A stretch of DNA of 37,743 nucleotides from Flavobacterium sp. HSC-61S13 (GCF_024171535.1 NZ_JALJZV010000024.1:1-37743); one strand, 5' to 3'; positions 7,859 through 16,324 are shown, numbered from the stretch's first letter. A program made the numbers and translations. Notes: generated by a model not told the origin, from the sequence alone.

Positions 7859-8186
7859 TTATCGGTAATCAGTGATCAGTAATCAGTTCGTTAATGGTAA
7901 AGGTTGTGGTAAATATACAAGACCGATACAATGGCACTATTTCTTCATTTTGTCTTGACACAAAACGAAGCAAAAAGTCAAGACTGTATAAAAAATTCCT
8001 AAAATCCCCTTATTCCGCCTAAAAGATTTTGAACTCGCTCCGCTCAAACAGAAAATCTTTTTACGGCTACATTCGGCGATTTCTTAACGGATTTTTTATA
8101 AGGTCATGAGAGCCCGGTAATATGAAAATTCTGGTATAACTTTAGACCGTTTCGCTTATTTGATCAAGTGCTGTCCATGGTAAAAG
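7859..8186. repeat. ~300-bp dispersed element, copy B
   Basis: Heptamer lead-in (GTAATCA, GTGATCA, GTAATCA) followed by a complete core of about 300 bp. The core holds the inverted repeats GTCTTGAC/GTCAAGAC and AAAAGATTTT/AAAATCTTTT and the motif GAACTCGCTCCGCTCAAAC. It ends in GTCCATGGTAAAAG. Confidence 0.9.
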
Positions 8187-8514
8187 GGATCGGTAATCGG
8201 TAATCAATGATCGTTTCGTTAATGGTACGCGTTGTGGTAAATATGCAGGACCGATACAATTGTATTATTTCTTCATTTTGTCTTGACACAAAACGAAGCA
8301 AAAAGTCAAGACTGTATAAAAAATTCCTAAAACCCCCTTATTCCACCTAAAAGATTTTGAACTCGCTGCGCTCAAACAGAAAATCTTTTTACGGCTACAT
8401 TCGGCGATTTCTTAACGGATTTTTTATAAGGTCATGAGAGTACGGTAATATGAAAATTCTGGTATAACTTTAGACCGTTTCGCTTATTTGATCAAGTGCT
8501 GTCCATGGGAAAAG
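8187..8514. repeat. ~300-bp dispersed element, copy C
   Basis: Lead-in heptamers GGATCGGTAATCGGTAATCA, then a full-length core nearly identical to copy B with scattered substitutions (for example GCTGCGC for GCTCCGC). It is directly adjacent to copies B and D, forming a head-to-tail array. Confidence 0.9.
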
Positions 8515-8840
8515 TAATCGGTGATCGGTAATCAGTTCGTTAATGGTACAGGGGTGATGTAAATATGCAACACCGATACAATGGTATTATTTCTTCATTT
8601 TGTCTTGACACAAAACGAAGCAAAAAGTCAAGACTCTATAAAAAATCCGTTAAGAAATCCCCTTACTCCGCCTAAAAGATTTTGAACTCGCTGCGCTCAA
8701 ACAGAAAATCTTTTTTACGGCTACATTCGGCGATTTCTTAACGGATTTTTTATAAGGTCGCAAGAGGCCGTTATTTTGAAAATTCTGGTGTAACTTTAGA
8801 CCGTTTCGCTTATTTGATCAAGTGTTGTCCATAGTAAAAG
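8515..8840. repeat. ~300-bp dispersed element, copy D (perfect outer stem)
   Basis: This copy has an intact 23-bp perfect inverted repeat: the left arm at 8637-8659 is the exact reverse complement of the right arm at 8732-8754. The inner arms AAAAGATTTT (8674-8683) and AAAATCTTTT (8705-8714) are nested in the 72-bp loop. In the other copies the left arm has lost several bases, so D may be closest to the ancestral form. Confidence 0.9.
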
Positions 8841-9143
8841 TTATCGGTAATCAGTGATCAGTAATCAGTTCGTTAATGGTAAAGGTTGTGGTAAATATAC
8901 AAGACCGATACAATGGCACTATTTCTTCATTTTGTCTTGAACCCGAGGCGGGTGCCCATTTAACGAAGCAAAAAGTCAAGACTCTATAAAAAATTCCTAA
9001 AATCCCCTTATTCCGCCTAAAAGATTTTGAACTCGCTCCGCTCAAACAGAAAATCTTTTTACGGCTACAAACGGCGATTTCTTAACGGATTTTTTATAAG
9101 GTCGTGAGAGTCCGATATTTTGAAAATTCTGGTATAACTTTAC
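8841..9143. repeat. ~300-bp dispersed element, copy E
   Basis: Heptamer lead-in, then a core with the ACCCGAGGCGGGT insert. It diverges from the family after GGTATAACTTTA, about 130 bp before the antitoxin gene. The 64-residue reverse ORF that crosses it is matched in copy F and is not considered a gene. Confidence 0.88.
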
Positions 9144-9282
9144 ACTCCCTCGAAATATTTAGAAGGAATTGATTAGACTCTGCATATTGCTTCTGTACCT
9201 CAGCAGTGTAAATCAGTTACCTAAAAAGTACTTGTTTATGTACATAATAAATAGTATATTGCACTATAGAACAATGTATACT

Positions 9283-9531
9283 ATGAAAACAATAAGCGTA
9301 TCTGAATTTAGAAAAAACATTAAAAAATATGCTGATTTGGCGCATACAGAGAGAATAATTGTCAGTCGTGGAAGTGGCGAAGCATTTGCCGTTGTGCCTA
9401 TAAATACGCTCGAAGACAAGGGATATAATCCCAAGTTTGTAAAAAAAGTACTGAAAGCCAACGAAGCTGCGAAAAAAGGTGCTGTTACTATCATAAAAGA
9501 CAGTAATAATATATGGGAAGATATATTATAA
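9283..9531 (+). CDS. Phd/YefM-family antitoxin
   Basis: An 82-residue DNA-binding antitoxin. The N-terminal part MKTISVSEFRKNIKKYADLA is the Phd/YefM fold that binds operator DNA, followed by ERIIVSRGSGEAFAVVPI; the C-terminal tail should wrap the toxin. The frame is open back to 9169, but homology starts at MKT, so I use the ATG at 9283; the ATG at 9274 (MYT) is a close alternative. It overlaps the toxin gene by 19 bp, the normal arrangement for this type II toxin-antitoxin system, and the complex is expected to repress its own promoter. The pair is surrounded by dispersed repeats, which suggests insertion in an accessory island. Confidence 0.9.
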   Translation: MKTISVSEFRKNIKKYADLAHTERIIVSRGSGEAFAVVPINTLEDKGYNPKFVKKVLKANEAAKKGAVTIIKDSNNIWEDIL

Positions 9532-9794
9532 TTGTCGAAAAAAAAGCTAAAAAAGAATTGGCAAATATCTATAAATCGGGCAATAAAGTTGCTATTGCTA
9601 CCATTGAGAAAATTTTTAAAGAATTAGAAATACACCCAGAAAGTGGCATTGGAAAACCTGAAAAAATGAAATATCAATTATCCGGTTTTTGGTCCAGACG
9701 AATTAATTCAAAAGACCGCTTGATTTATAGTATAAATAACTCACAAGTTATCGTAACAGTATTGTCTGCTCAAGGACATTACTATGATAAATAA
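9513..9794 (+). CDS. Txe/YoeB-family mRNA-interferase toxin
   Basis: A 93-residue toxin of the RelE/ParE superfamily, YoeB branch, that cleaves mRNA on the ribosome. Seen directly: GIGKPEKMKYQLSGFWSRRI, then KDRLIYSI and the C-terminal VLSAQGHYYDK. The Glu in the GKPE segment, the Arg of the RRI/DRLIY segment and the final His-Tyr-Tyr match the catalytic positions known for YoeB. It is complete, and its start lies inside the antitoxin gene, so the two are translationally coupled. Confidence in the family is high; the activity is inferred. Confidence 0.93.
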   Translation: MGRYIIIVEKKAKKELANIYKSGNKVAIATIEKIFKELEIHPESGIGKPEKMKYQLSGFWSRRINSKDRLIYSINNSQVIVTVLSAQGHYYDK

Positions 9795-9988
9795 AAACAA
9801 ATCTATTATATATCGTCAGAACTCACGAGCAATACCAATTCTTTCGTCTGCGTATATACAAATGTCCTGCTCCTTTTTGTCTATTTGCAAGACAGTTAAA
9901 ATATCGCTATTCCCGTACAAAAATAAGTTGCTTAACTTTGTATTGAACCTGAGGCGAGTTCCTATAAATCGCTGTAAATTTTCCTTTA

Positions 9989-10060
9989 CGCCCATAAAGC
10001 CTATATGTCTATGCGCAGATACACGCAACAGCCCATCAGCGTATCAGCTCATCCGCATAT
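9989..10060. repeat. 8-bp satellite with conserved flank, inverted copy
   Basis: The flank AAAGCCTATATGTC is the reverse complement of the motif that closes both arrays at the window start. It is followed by octamers GCAGATAC, ACGCAACA, GCCCATCA, GCGTATCA and GCTCATCC. This shows that the flank and the satellite travel together as one dispersed unit. Confidence 0.8.
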
Positions 10061-10068
10061 AAACTTAT

Positions 10069-10098
10069 TTGCTTTATTTAACGATAATAGTATCTTTA
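10069..10098 (+). promoter_or_regulatory. Probable Bacteroidota promoter for the small membrane protein
   Basis: A TTG at 10069-10071 is followed after 19 bp by TATCTTTA, one mismatch from TAnnTTTG, and lies 28 bp before the ATG at 10127. Spacing and both boxes fit the Bacteroidota sigma-A consensus. Confidence 0.55.
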
Positions 10099-10126
10099 AC
10101 CACTGTTTTACCTTTAAACAATTAGT

Positions 10127-10621
10127 ATGGATTTTTACGATCGTTCAAAATATCCCAAAATTGCATTCTTAATGATCTGTGGTCCCATTTTGATCATCAC
10201 TTTTTTGTTGTTTATTTTTTATCAGGATATCTATTTATTCTATATTCTTTTAGTGACTAATTTGATCTTACTTATCAGTGCATGGCGCATTTATTCGACT
10301 GCTTTAGCACTGCGAATAACCGATGAAGGGATTTTTTATCAGTTGATACCTTCCGATAAGTCAGAGCAACTCCTACCCCTGAGCAGCGTGTTAAGCATCG
10401 ATTTAATCCCTCTGGACTATACCACCAAATTCGGAGGATGGGGAAAAAGATCCCGCAAAAACGACATCGCCTATGTTTTTAACGACGGTATGTTTCTGAA
10501 GATCGTCACCTCAACGAAAACCTATTATTTTTCTGTTTCAGATGCTCAAAAAGCAGCATGTGCCTCAGTAGTTCAGAAAATACGCGAGAATCAAAATAAT
10601 AACCCAATAAGCCAAAATTGA
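10127..10621 (+). CDS. Small membrane protein with PH-like cytoplasmic domain
   Basis: A 164-residue protein with two adjacent membrane helices (about residues 12-32 and 36-54), then a soluble part from about 60 that runs LRITDEGIFYQLI, LPLSSVLSIDLIP, MFLKIVTSTKTYYFSV. The pattern of short strands after two helices resembles bacterial PH-domain (bPH) membrane proteins, but I do not recognise the exact family. It stands alone between satellite remnants and the isolated element copy F, with its own promoter. Function unknown. Confidence 0.75.
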   Translation: MDFYDRSKYPKIAFLMICGPILIITFLLFIFYQDIYLFYILLVTNLILLISAWRIYSTALALRITDEGIFYQLIPSDKSEQLLPLSSVLSIDLIPLDYTTKFGGWGKRSRKNDIAYVFNDGMFLKIVTSTKTYYFSVSDAQKAACASVVQKIRENQNNNPISQN

Positions 10622-10689
10622 GTTGTATTGCTTTGCAGCGCAATGCACAGCAGCGTGACGCTGGCACAAGCAAAATCACGAATAGATCA

Positions 10690-11024
10690 TCAGTGAGTAG
10701 AAATCAGTTCGTTAATGGTAAAGGTTGTGGTAAATATACAAGACCGATACAATGGCACTATTTCTTCATTTTGTCTTGAACCCGAGGCGGGTGCCCATTT
10801 AACGAAGCAAAAAGTCAAGACTGTATAAAAAATTCCTAAAATCCCCTTATTCCACCTAAAAGACTTTGAACTCGCTCCGCTCAAACAGAAAATCTTTTTA
10901 CGGCTACATTCGGCGATTTCTTAACGGATTTTTTATAAGGTCATGAGAGTACGGTAATATGAAAATTCTGGTGTAACTTTAGACCGTTTCGCTTATTTGA
11001 TCAAGTGCTGTCCATGGTAAAAGT
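10690..11024. repeat. ~300-bp dispersed element, copy F (separate locus)
   Basis: A full core from about 10707 to 11024, same orientation as copies A-E, with the ACCCGAGGCGGGT insert. It is separated from E by the toxin-antitoxin pair and the small membrane protein. Partial lead-in sequences (GTTCGTTACTGGTAAAGG, then GTTCGTTAATGGTACGGG) continue to about 11130, so further truncated copies follow. Confidence 0.88.
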
Positions 11025-11150
11025 GATCGGTAATCGGTGATCAGTTCGTTACTGGTAAAGGTTGAGGTAAAAGAGTGACTAGAAATCAGTGATCGGTGAT
11101 CAGTTCGTTAATGGTACGGGTTGATTTAAATGTACAAGATAGTTACAAAC

Positions 11151-11182
11151 GCGGATTTGCCTATACGCCCATCAGCATATCA
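11151..11182. repeat. Degenerate 8-bp satellite fragment
   Basis: Four octamers in register (GCGGATTT, GCCTATAC, GCCCATCA, GCATATCA) matching GCnnATnn, immediately after a truncated element lead-in. Confidence 0.6.
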
Positions 11183-11242
11183 ACCTGATAGAAGTTGATG
11201 TAAAAGAGTGAATCATAAATGGGCGCGCCGATTTATTACAAC

Positions 11243-11270
11243 AAAAAAGGCCGCTTTATGAAGCGGCCCC
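11243..11270 (-). terminator. Intrinsic terminator of the SusCD operon
   Basis: A perfect 8-bp stem GGCCGCTT/AAGCGGCC with a 4-nt loop is followed on the minus strand by a run of six T. It lies about 26 bp after the SusD stop codon. Confidence 0.9.
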
Positions 11271-11295
11271 TTTCGTACTAACTAATCAATCAACT

Positions 11296-12819
11296 TTATC
11301 TTTTGGCTATTTCACTGTATAAGTCCGTGTTTTCCAATTCCTCCGAGTTAGGAATTCTATACAGGTAATATTTGCTGTTCGCTACAAATTTACTTTGGTC
11401 AGGGAATACAAATATGCGATGCCCCTGCGGAGTCAAAGCAACCGTTTGCAGCTGTCCCTCCGCATCGATATATTGGTAATCGATTTTAGGGCTTTGTGGA
11501 TATTCTTTACGAACCACCGTTTGCTGATTTCTAACCAAGTCTGTCAAACTAAATCCCTCGCCAAATAATTCTTTACGACGCTCCAACCAAATCGCTTCAA
11601 TTAAATCTTGACCGCCTAATCCCTGCGCAGCAACCGCTCCACGTGCGGTTTTTAATTGGTTCAATACGTCCAACGCATCACCCTCTCCCAAGCGAGCCTT
11701 AGCCTCCGCATTGATTAAATACATCTCCGCAGTTCGCATCAATACGATATCAGCAATAGCCCCCGGTTTAAATTTGAATTTGGCTACACGCATCCATACA
11801 AAGGCTTCTTTCTTCGGGTCCTTGCCCGGATCTGTTGCCCAGTTGATGATTTTTTTACGGTAGTCCGAATCGTCAAATAAGGTTCTGAAATACGGATCGG
11901 CATTGAAACTGTAGTAATAACTCTCTTCCGTAGTGGTGTCCAAAAAGTGAAATTGGTAACTCGCATCACTCTGTGCCGCGGTTTGAGGATGCCCCCAAAT
12001 CCATTCTCTATTTTGTATGTCGTTAAAGCCCGCTTTGTACTCCGTTTCCGTCATCAAGTAGTTGTCTTTCGCCAAGAGTCGATCGGAATAGGTTTTGGCC
12101 TTCTGCCAATCTCTGGCGTATAATGTCGCACGAGATAGTAATCCCAATACCACTTGATTATCGATTTTGTGTTTGGAGTTTCTCTGATAGTTATCTGGAA
12201 TTAAAGCCAAAGCCTGCTCTAAATCTGCTATCGATTGCGCATAGACCTGACTTACCGTAGCTGCCGGACGTCCAATGGTGTTCTCGTCTGAAGGTTCTGT
12301 ATAGACCGGTACCGCTAGAGCATTGGGGTCTTTGTCAATGGCAAAGGCATAACTCGACGCCAAATGCAAGTACATAAATCCACGAAGCGCAAAAGCCTGC
12401 CCCTTTATTCGGTTTTTCTCCGTTGCTGTTCCCTGAGCCTGATCGATGTTTTTTATAACCGCATTCATGTTGTTGATCGTTTTATATGCCAATACCCAAC
12501 TCAAATTGTTGGTACTTCCCTTGCCATATAAGGCCGAAAAAGCATAGTGCGAACTGAACCCGTAACGGGTGTTCAATACCACATCCGATCCCATAGCATC
12601 ATTCGCTCTCAACATGGCTCCATAACCCGGATTGGCATAGGAGTTAAAGGTTTCCATCAAGTAACTCCACGAGCCAGTCAATACTTTATCGGCATCTGTA
12701 GTGGTTTTAAATACTTCAGCAGCATCCACCGCTGTAGTCGGATCGGTGTCTAACTCACAAGACACCACCAAAAAAGAGGTGAGCAATACGAGTAGTCCGC
12801 GTTTATATATTTTTTTCAT
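11296..12819 (-). CDS. SusD/RagB-family outer-membrane nutrient-binding lipoprotein
   Basis: A 507-residue surface lipoprotein with lipobox VVSC (Cys 21). SusD proteins form the lid over a SusC barrel and capture the substrate. The N-terminal helical TPR-like part (ALRGFMYLHLASSYAFAI near residues 145-162) and the C-terminal ERRKELFGEGFSLTDLVR are family hallmarks. It follows the SusC gene by 94 bp in the same direction and ends at a strong terminator. No glycoside hydrolase, sulfatase or peptidase gene is nearby, so this is not a standard polysaccharide utilisation locus and its substrate cannot be read from context. Confidence 0.95.
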   Translation of the reverse strand: MKKIYKRGLLVLLTSFLVVSCELDTDPTTAVDAAEVFKTTTDADKVLTGSWSYLMETFNSYANPGYGAMLRANDAMGSDVVLNTRYGFSSHYAFSALYGKGSTNNLSWVLAYKTINNMNAVIKNIDQAQGTATEKNRIKGQAFALRGFMYLHLASSYAFAIDKDPNALAVPVYTEPSDENTIGRPAATVSQVYAQSIADLEQALALIPDNYQRNSKHKIDNQVVLGLLSRATLYARDWQKAKTYSDRLLAKDNYLMTETEYKAGFNDIQNREWIWGHPQTAAQSDASYQFHFLDTTTEESYYYSFNADPYFRTLFDDSDYRKKIINWATDPGKDPKKEAFVWMRVAKFKFKPGAIADIVLMRTAEMYLINAEAKARLGEGDALDVLNQLKTARGAVAAQGLGGQDLIEAIWLERRKELFGEGFSLTDLVRNQQTVVRKEYPQSPKIDYQYIDAEGQLQTVALTPQGHRIFVFPDQSKFVANSKYYLYRIPNSEELENTDLYSEIAKR

Positions 12820-12853
12820 CAGTGACTATTTTATGTTTGTAATTCGCTATACA

Positions 12854-12886
12854 GCCTTGTGATGTTTTATGTCTTACAGACAAGGC
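12854..12886 (-). promoter_or_regulatory. Hairpin between SusC and SusD genes
   Basis: A perfect 7-bp inverted repeat GCCTTGT/ACAAGGC with a 19-nt spacer lies in the 94-bp gap between susC-like stop and susD-like start. There is no T-run, so it is more likely a processing or stability hairpin than a terminator. Confidence 0.4.
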
Positions 12887-12913
12887 CGGTCTGAATTGTT
12901 GGTTTATGTTTTG

Positions 12914-15900
12914 TTATAGTTTTACGTTGACTCCAAAGGAAATCGTTTTCATCGATGGGTATCTGTAATAGGTTGTTCCATCGAGGTTTTGCTCCGGATC
13001 CAAACCTTGCTCTTTGGTGAATGTCAATAGGTTCTCCGCTTGTAAATAAACACTCACACGCTCTAGTTTTACTTTCTGCAACCAGTTTTGAGGCAAGTTA
13101 TAGGATAAGGTTACCGTTTTCAATTTTAAAAATGATCGATCTACCAAGAAACGATCGGATTGACTCAGCCAAGAACTCTTCGGATCGGTAGTCAAACGAG
13201 GTACATCTGTAATGGTATTTTCCGGCGTCCAACGGTTCAGCATATCCGTACTCCAAGTTGCTCCCTCTGCCCCCAAATGCTGCAAACTCTGTTTGTCACC
13301 ATTGTATATTTTTCCTCCTATAGAGTATGTAAATAAAGCCGATAATTCAAATCCCTTGTACGACAAGTCCGATTGGAATCCACCCGAAACATCCGGTAAA
13401 GAGTTCCCACTTTTAACCTTGTCGGTTTCTTTAGTCGAGGCATAGTCTTCCGTGATGACCTTAGTGCCATCTGCCTCATAACGATACCATTGCGCATTTC
13501 CGTTTTGTGGATTGACTCCCGCCCACTCCACTAAATAGAAATCGTATAAGGAACCGCCCTCAACCCATTTTTTAGCACCACTCCACATTTCCGCAGATGG
13601 TAAGGATACAATTTTGTTTTTGTAAGTCGTGGCATTTAATGAAAGTCTCCAGTTCCAATCCGGTGTGGCAATAGGAGTTCCCTCGATCGTAAATTCAAAA
13701 CCGTAGTTTTTAATCGCCCCAATGTTTTGACTGGTCGACGAAAATCCCGTTGAGGGCACCAAAGATTTATTAAATAACAAATCCTTGGATTTGCGTTCGA
13801 AATATTCTACCGTTCCCGTCAATCGGTTGTTAAACAAACCGTAGTCCAAACCGATGTTTAGGTTAAGATTGGTTTCCCAACTCAAGTTTGGCGTTGCCAA
13901 ACGCGATGCGATTAAACCGGATTCCCCCAAGTTGTTTTGAATGGCATATAAGGCCTGATAAGCATAGTATCCGATGTTGTCATTACCCTGTGCGCCATAA
14001 CTCATTTTTAAGGATAAATTGGATAATCCCTTATCTCTTAGATTTTGAATAAAGTCTTCTTCAATTACTCTCCACGAAGCCCCTACAGACCAGAAGGTTC
14101 CCCAACGGTTGTCCGGATGAAAACGCGATGATCCATCGGAACGAACCGATCCCGAAAGGAAATATTTTTTATCTAAGGCATATTCAACATTCCCGAAAAA
14201 ACTCAATAGTTTGTATTCGTCGCTGTTTCCCTGAAAAGCACTCAATACCGAAGCGGCATCGGGTTCGTAAAATCCATCTGTGATCAGCTTCTCTCGCGTT
14301 CCTCCAAATTTGGAGGTATTGTAACTGTAAAATTCTTGTCCCGCCAAAGCACTGATGCTGTTGCGGTCGTTGATGTCTAAGTTGTAATTGAGGACGTTGT
14401 TAAAGGTCATTCCGACAGTACGCACGTTGGACTTGGAAACACTACCGCCATTTAAGGCGTCTGCCCCATAACTCGGATTGATATAGTTGTGCGTAAATCT
14501 ACTGTTGTAGTCCACGTTTAACGAGGTTTTAAATTTTAAGTTGTCCAAGATTTTGACCTCCGCAAAGGTTCGCACCGAGGCCGCATCAGTTTTAATTTCG
14601 TTTTTGTCGTGAGGCATGGATCCGACCAAATTGTGTTTGGCATAAGACGTACCTCTGTAATTTCCATAATCAAAGATGCGCTGTCCCGTATTGGGATCGA
14701 TTAGGTATGTACCGTTTTCAAGATTGCGCTCATAAATCGGATAAAAAGACGGCACACCACGACTAAAACCAATGACATTGGAAATGGCCGAATCATCTTG
14801 TTTGGGATAGTTTTGTATCGAATGGGTACCCGATACGTTTAAGCCTACTTGCAACCAATCTTTGACATCAGAAGTGATGTTGGTCCGGAAATTATATCGT
14901 TTAAAACCCGATTCGATCACTGCCCCCTGATCATCCAAATAGCCCCCTGAGATAAAGTATCTCGAGTTTTCACCACCTCCGCTAACTCTAAGGTTGATTT
15001 CTTTGTAATGGGCACTTTGCGATAAGGCATCACGCCAATCATCATTCCACAAGGGTTGTAAACCCGGTGTCAATTTACCATCTACTCCTACAGGTTGTGG
15101 GTTATTTGTTCCGTAAGGGTTGATACCGATACGTCCCACGATATTGTCCGTGGCATACTGGGCTGCCTGAGCTGGTGTAAATTGATTGTCCAAACGGCTG
15201 TTGCGCAAAGCCTCCCAATACAGTTCAAAGTACTGGTTGGTGTTGAGCTGGTCGTAATCGCGACGGGCTAAACTCGAAAAACCGTATTTTGATGTGATTT
15301 CGAGGCTAGTCGGACTGTTTTTACGCCCTTGTTTGGTAGTCACCATAATGACACCATTAGCAGCTCTGGATCCGTATAAGGTAGCTGAAGCCGCGTCTTT
15401 TAACACGGTGATGGATTCGATATCCGACGCTGCTATCGAAGATAAGGTTCCGTCATAAGGAACTCCATCAACTACATAAAGCGGTGAACTCGACGCATTG
15501 ACCGAACCGATACCTCGGATTCTAATCGTAGCCTCCGAACCCGGCTGTCCACTAGCCGAAAAGGATTGCAAACCGGCAACGGTTCCCTGCAATGCTTTGG
15601 TCACGTTACTCACCTGTGCTTTTTCGATATTCGCACCACTTACAATCCCTACTGAACCCGTAAAAGTCGACTTTTTAGCAGTTCCATAAGGAATGGTGAT
15701 CAAGACCTCGCCCAATTCTTCAGACGATGTTTTTAAAACCGTGTTTATCAGAGATCGGTTCATAACCGATTCCTTTAGCGTTTCATATCCGAGGTAAGAG
15801 AATAGTAAGGTTCCATTGGCATCTACCCGAATTTGATAGTGTCCATCTAAGTCAGTCATGGTAGCCGTATCGGGCAAACCCACTACAGAAACAGTGACCC

Positions 15901-16012
15901 CTGGAAGTGGCCCCTGGTTATCGCTAACGGTTCCGTTAACGAGTAATTCTTGAGCGCGTAAACCATTTGAAAACAGCACGCTCAACAATAATAAGATATA
16001 AAGTTTGTTCAT
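12914..16012 (-). CDS. SusC/RagA-family TonB-linked outer-membrane transporter
   Basis: A 1032-residue barrel protein. A signal peptide (about 1-20, ending LRAQ) is followed by a carboxypeptidase-regulatory-like domain (about 24-100: NGTVSDNQGPLPGVTVSV), a plug domain (about 115-225: ATIRIRGIGSVNASSSPLYVVDGVP, then SITVLKDAASATLYGSRAANG) and a large beta barrel with the terminal FGVNVKL. It imports a substrate captured by SusD, powered by TonB. Length is normal. It is the second translated unit of the transcript: a 39-codon ORF and two hairpins separate it from the promoter near 16325, which suggests that expression is controlled in the leader. Confidence 0.96.
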   Translation of the reverse strand: MNKLYILLLLSVLFSNGLRAQELLVNGTVSDNQGPLPGVTVSVVGLPDTATMTDLDGHYQIRVDANGTLLFSYLGYETLKESVMNRSLINTVLKTSSEELGEVLITIPYGTAKKSTFTGSVGIVSGANIEKAQVSNVTKALQGTVAGLQSFSASGQPGSEATIRIRGIGSVNASSSPLYVVDGVPYDGTLSSIAASDIESITVLKDAASATLYGSRAANGVIMVTTKQGRKNSPTSLEITSKYGFSSLARRDYDQLNTNQYFELYWEALRNSRLDNQFTPAQAAQYATDNIVGRIGINPYGTNNPQPVGVDGKLTPGLQPLWNDDWRDALSQSAHYKEINLRVSGGGENSRYFISGGYLDDQGAVIESGFKRYNFRTNITSDVKDWLQVGLNVSGTHSIQNYPKQDDSAISNVIGFSRGVPSFYPIYERNLENGTYLIDPNTGQRIFDYGNYRGTSYAKHNLVGSMPHDKNEIKTDAASVRTFAEVKILDNLKFKTSLNVDYNSRFTHNYINPSYGADALNGGSVSKSNVRTVGMTFNNVLNYNLDINDRNSISALAGQEFYSYNTSKFGGTREKLITDGFYEPDAASVLSAFQGNSDEYKLLSFFGNVEYALDKKYFLSGSVRSDGSSRFHPDNRWGTFWSVGASWRVIEEDFIQNLRDKGLSNLSLKMSYGAQGNDNIGYYAYQALYAIQNNLGESGLIASRLATPNLSWETNLNLNIGLDYGLFNNRLTGTVEYFERKSKDLLFNKSLVPSTGFSSTSQNIGAIKNYGFEFTIEGTPIATPDWNWRLSLNATTYKNKIVSLPSAEMWSGAKKWVEGGSLYDFYLVEWAGVNPQNGNAQWYRYEADGTKVITEDYASTKETDKVKSGNSLPDVSGGFQSDLSYKGFELSALFTYSIGGKIYNGDKQSLQHLGAEGATWSTDMLNRWTPENTITDVPRLTTDPKSSWLSQSDRFLVDRSFLKLKTVTLSYNLPQNWLQKVKLERVSVYLQAENLLTFTKEQGLDPEQNLDGTTYYRYPSMKTISFGVNVKL

Positions 16013-16066
16013 AAAAAACAGTTTATAACAATAGATATAGCCGTAAGCAATATCTTTGCTAAGGTT

Positions 16067-16083
16067 AAAAAGCCCAGTCAGGC
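16067..16083 (-). terminator. Weak hairpin plus U-run in the SusC leader
   Basis: On the minus strand GCCT-GACT-GGGC can form a 4-bp stem with a U-G pair and is followed by five T. It lies about 55 bp before the SusC start. Weak alone; reported because it follows a stronger example at 16105-16135. Confidence 0.3.
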
Positions 16084-16104
16084 ATCGATAAAAATAAATA
16101 GTGA

Positions 16105-16135
16105 TAAAAAACTCCCGTAGAATTACTTTCGGAGT
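16105..16135 (-). terminator. Terminator-like hairpin (possible attenuator) in the SusC leader
   Basis: On the minus strand ACTCC and GGAGT pair across a 15-nt loop, followed by a run of T (TTTTTT). It starts 14 bp after the stop codon of the 39-codon ORF and about 95 bp before the SusC start, the position expected of an attenuator. The stem is short, so full termination is uncertain. Confidence 0.4.
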
Positions 16136-16148
16136 AAAGAGGGTTGTG

Positions 16149-16268
16149 TTATTGGCAACACATGTATGGACAAGCCATCATAAGATTTTGACGCATTGAT
16201 TTTACAGATGGTGTTTTTCCATCAAACTTCGAAGAAAGGACTGCTACACTCAAATCAATTGTACTCAT
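16149..16268 (-). CDS. 39-residue leader ORF with Met/Cys-rich end upstream of SusC
   Basis: A complete small ORF, ATG at 16268 to TAA at 16149, not previously called because of its size. It starts MSTIDLSVAVLSSKFDGKTP and ends RQNLMMACPYMCCQ. Five of its last eleven residues are Met or Cys (MM, C, M, CC count as six of thirteen from MM on). It starts about 57 bp after a TAnnTTTG promoter element, has no signal peptide or membrane helix, and ends 136 bp before the SusC gene. Two readings fit: a regulatory leader peptide whose translation senses cysteine/methionine supply, or a small peptide precursor of unknown role. There are no peptide-modifying genes nearby, which favours the first. Confidence 0.55.
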   Translation of the reverse strand: MSTIDLSVAVLSSKFDGKTPSVKSMRQNLMMACPYMCCQ

Positions 16269-16324
16269 AATTTCTGTACTTTAAATTAATCGTTCCGGCT
16301 TTTATTTAGCCTTCTTGAACAGTA

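Noticed and set aside
8851..9045. 64-residue reverse ORF, repeated at 10690-10884
   Set aside because: Both lie inside copies of the ~300-bp element, depend on the ACCCGAGGCGGGT insert to stay open and are closed in the other copies. This is not coding conservation.
11296..16012. Polysaccharide utilisation locus
   Set aside because: SusC and SusD are present, but no glycoside hydrolase, polysaccharide lyase, sulfatase or hybrid sensor lies nearby.
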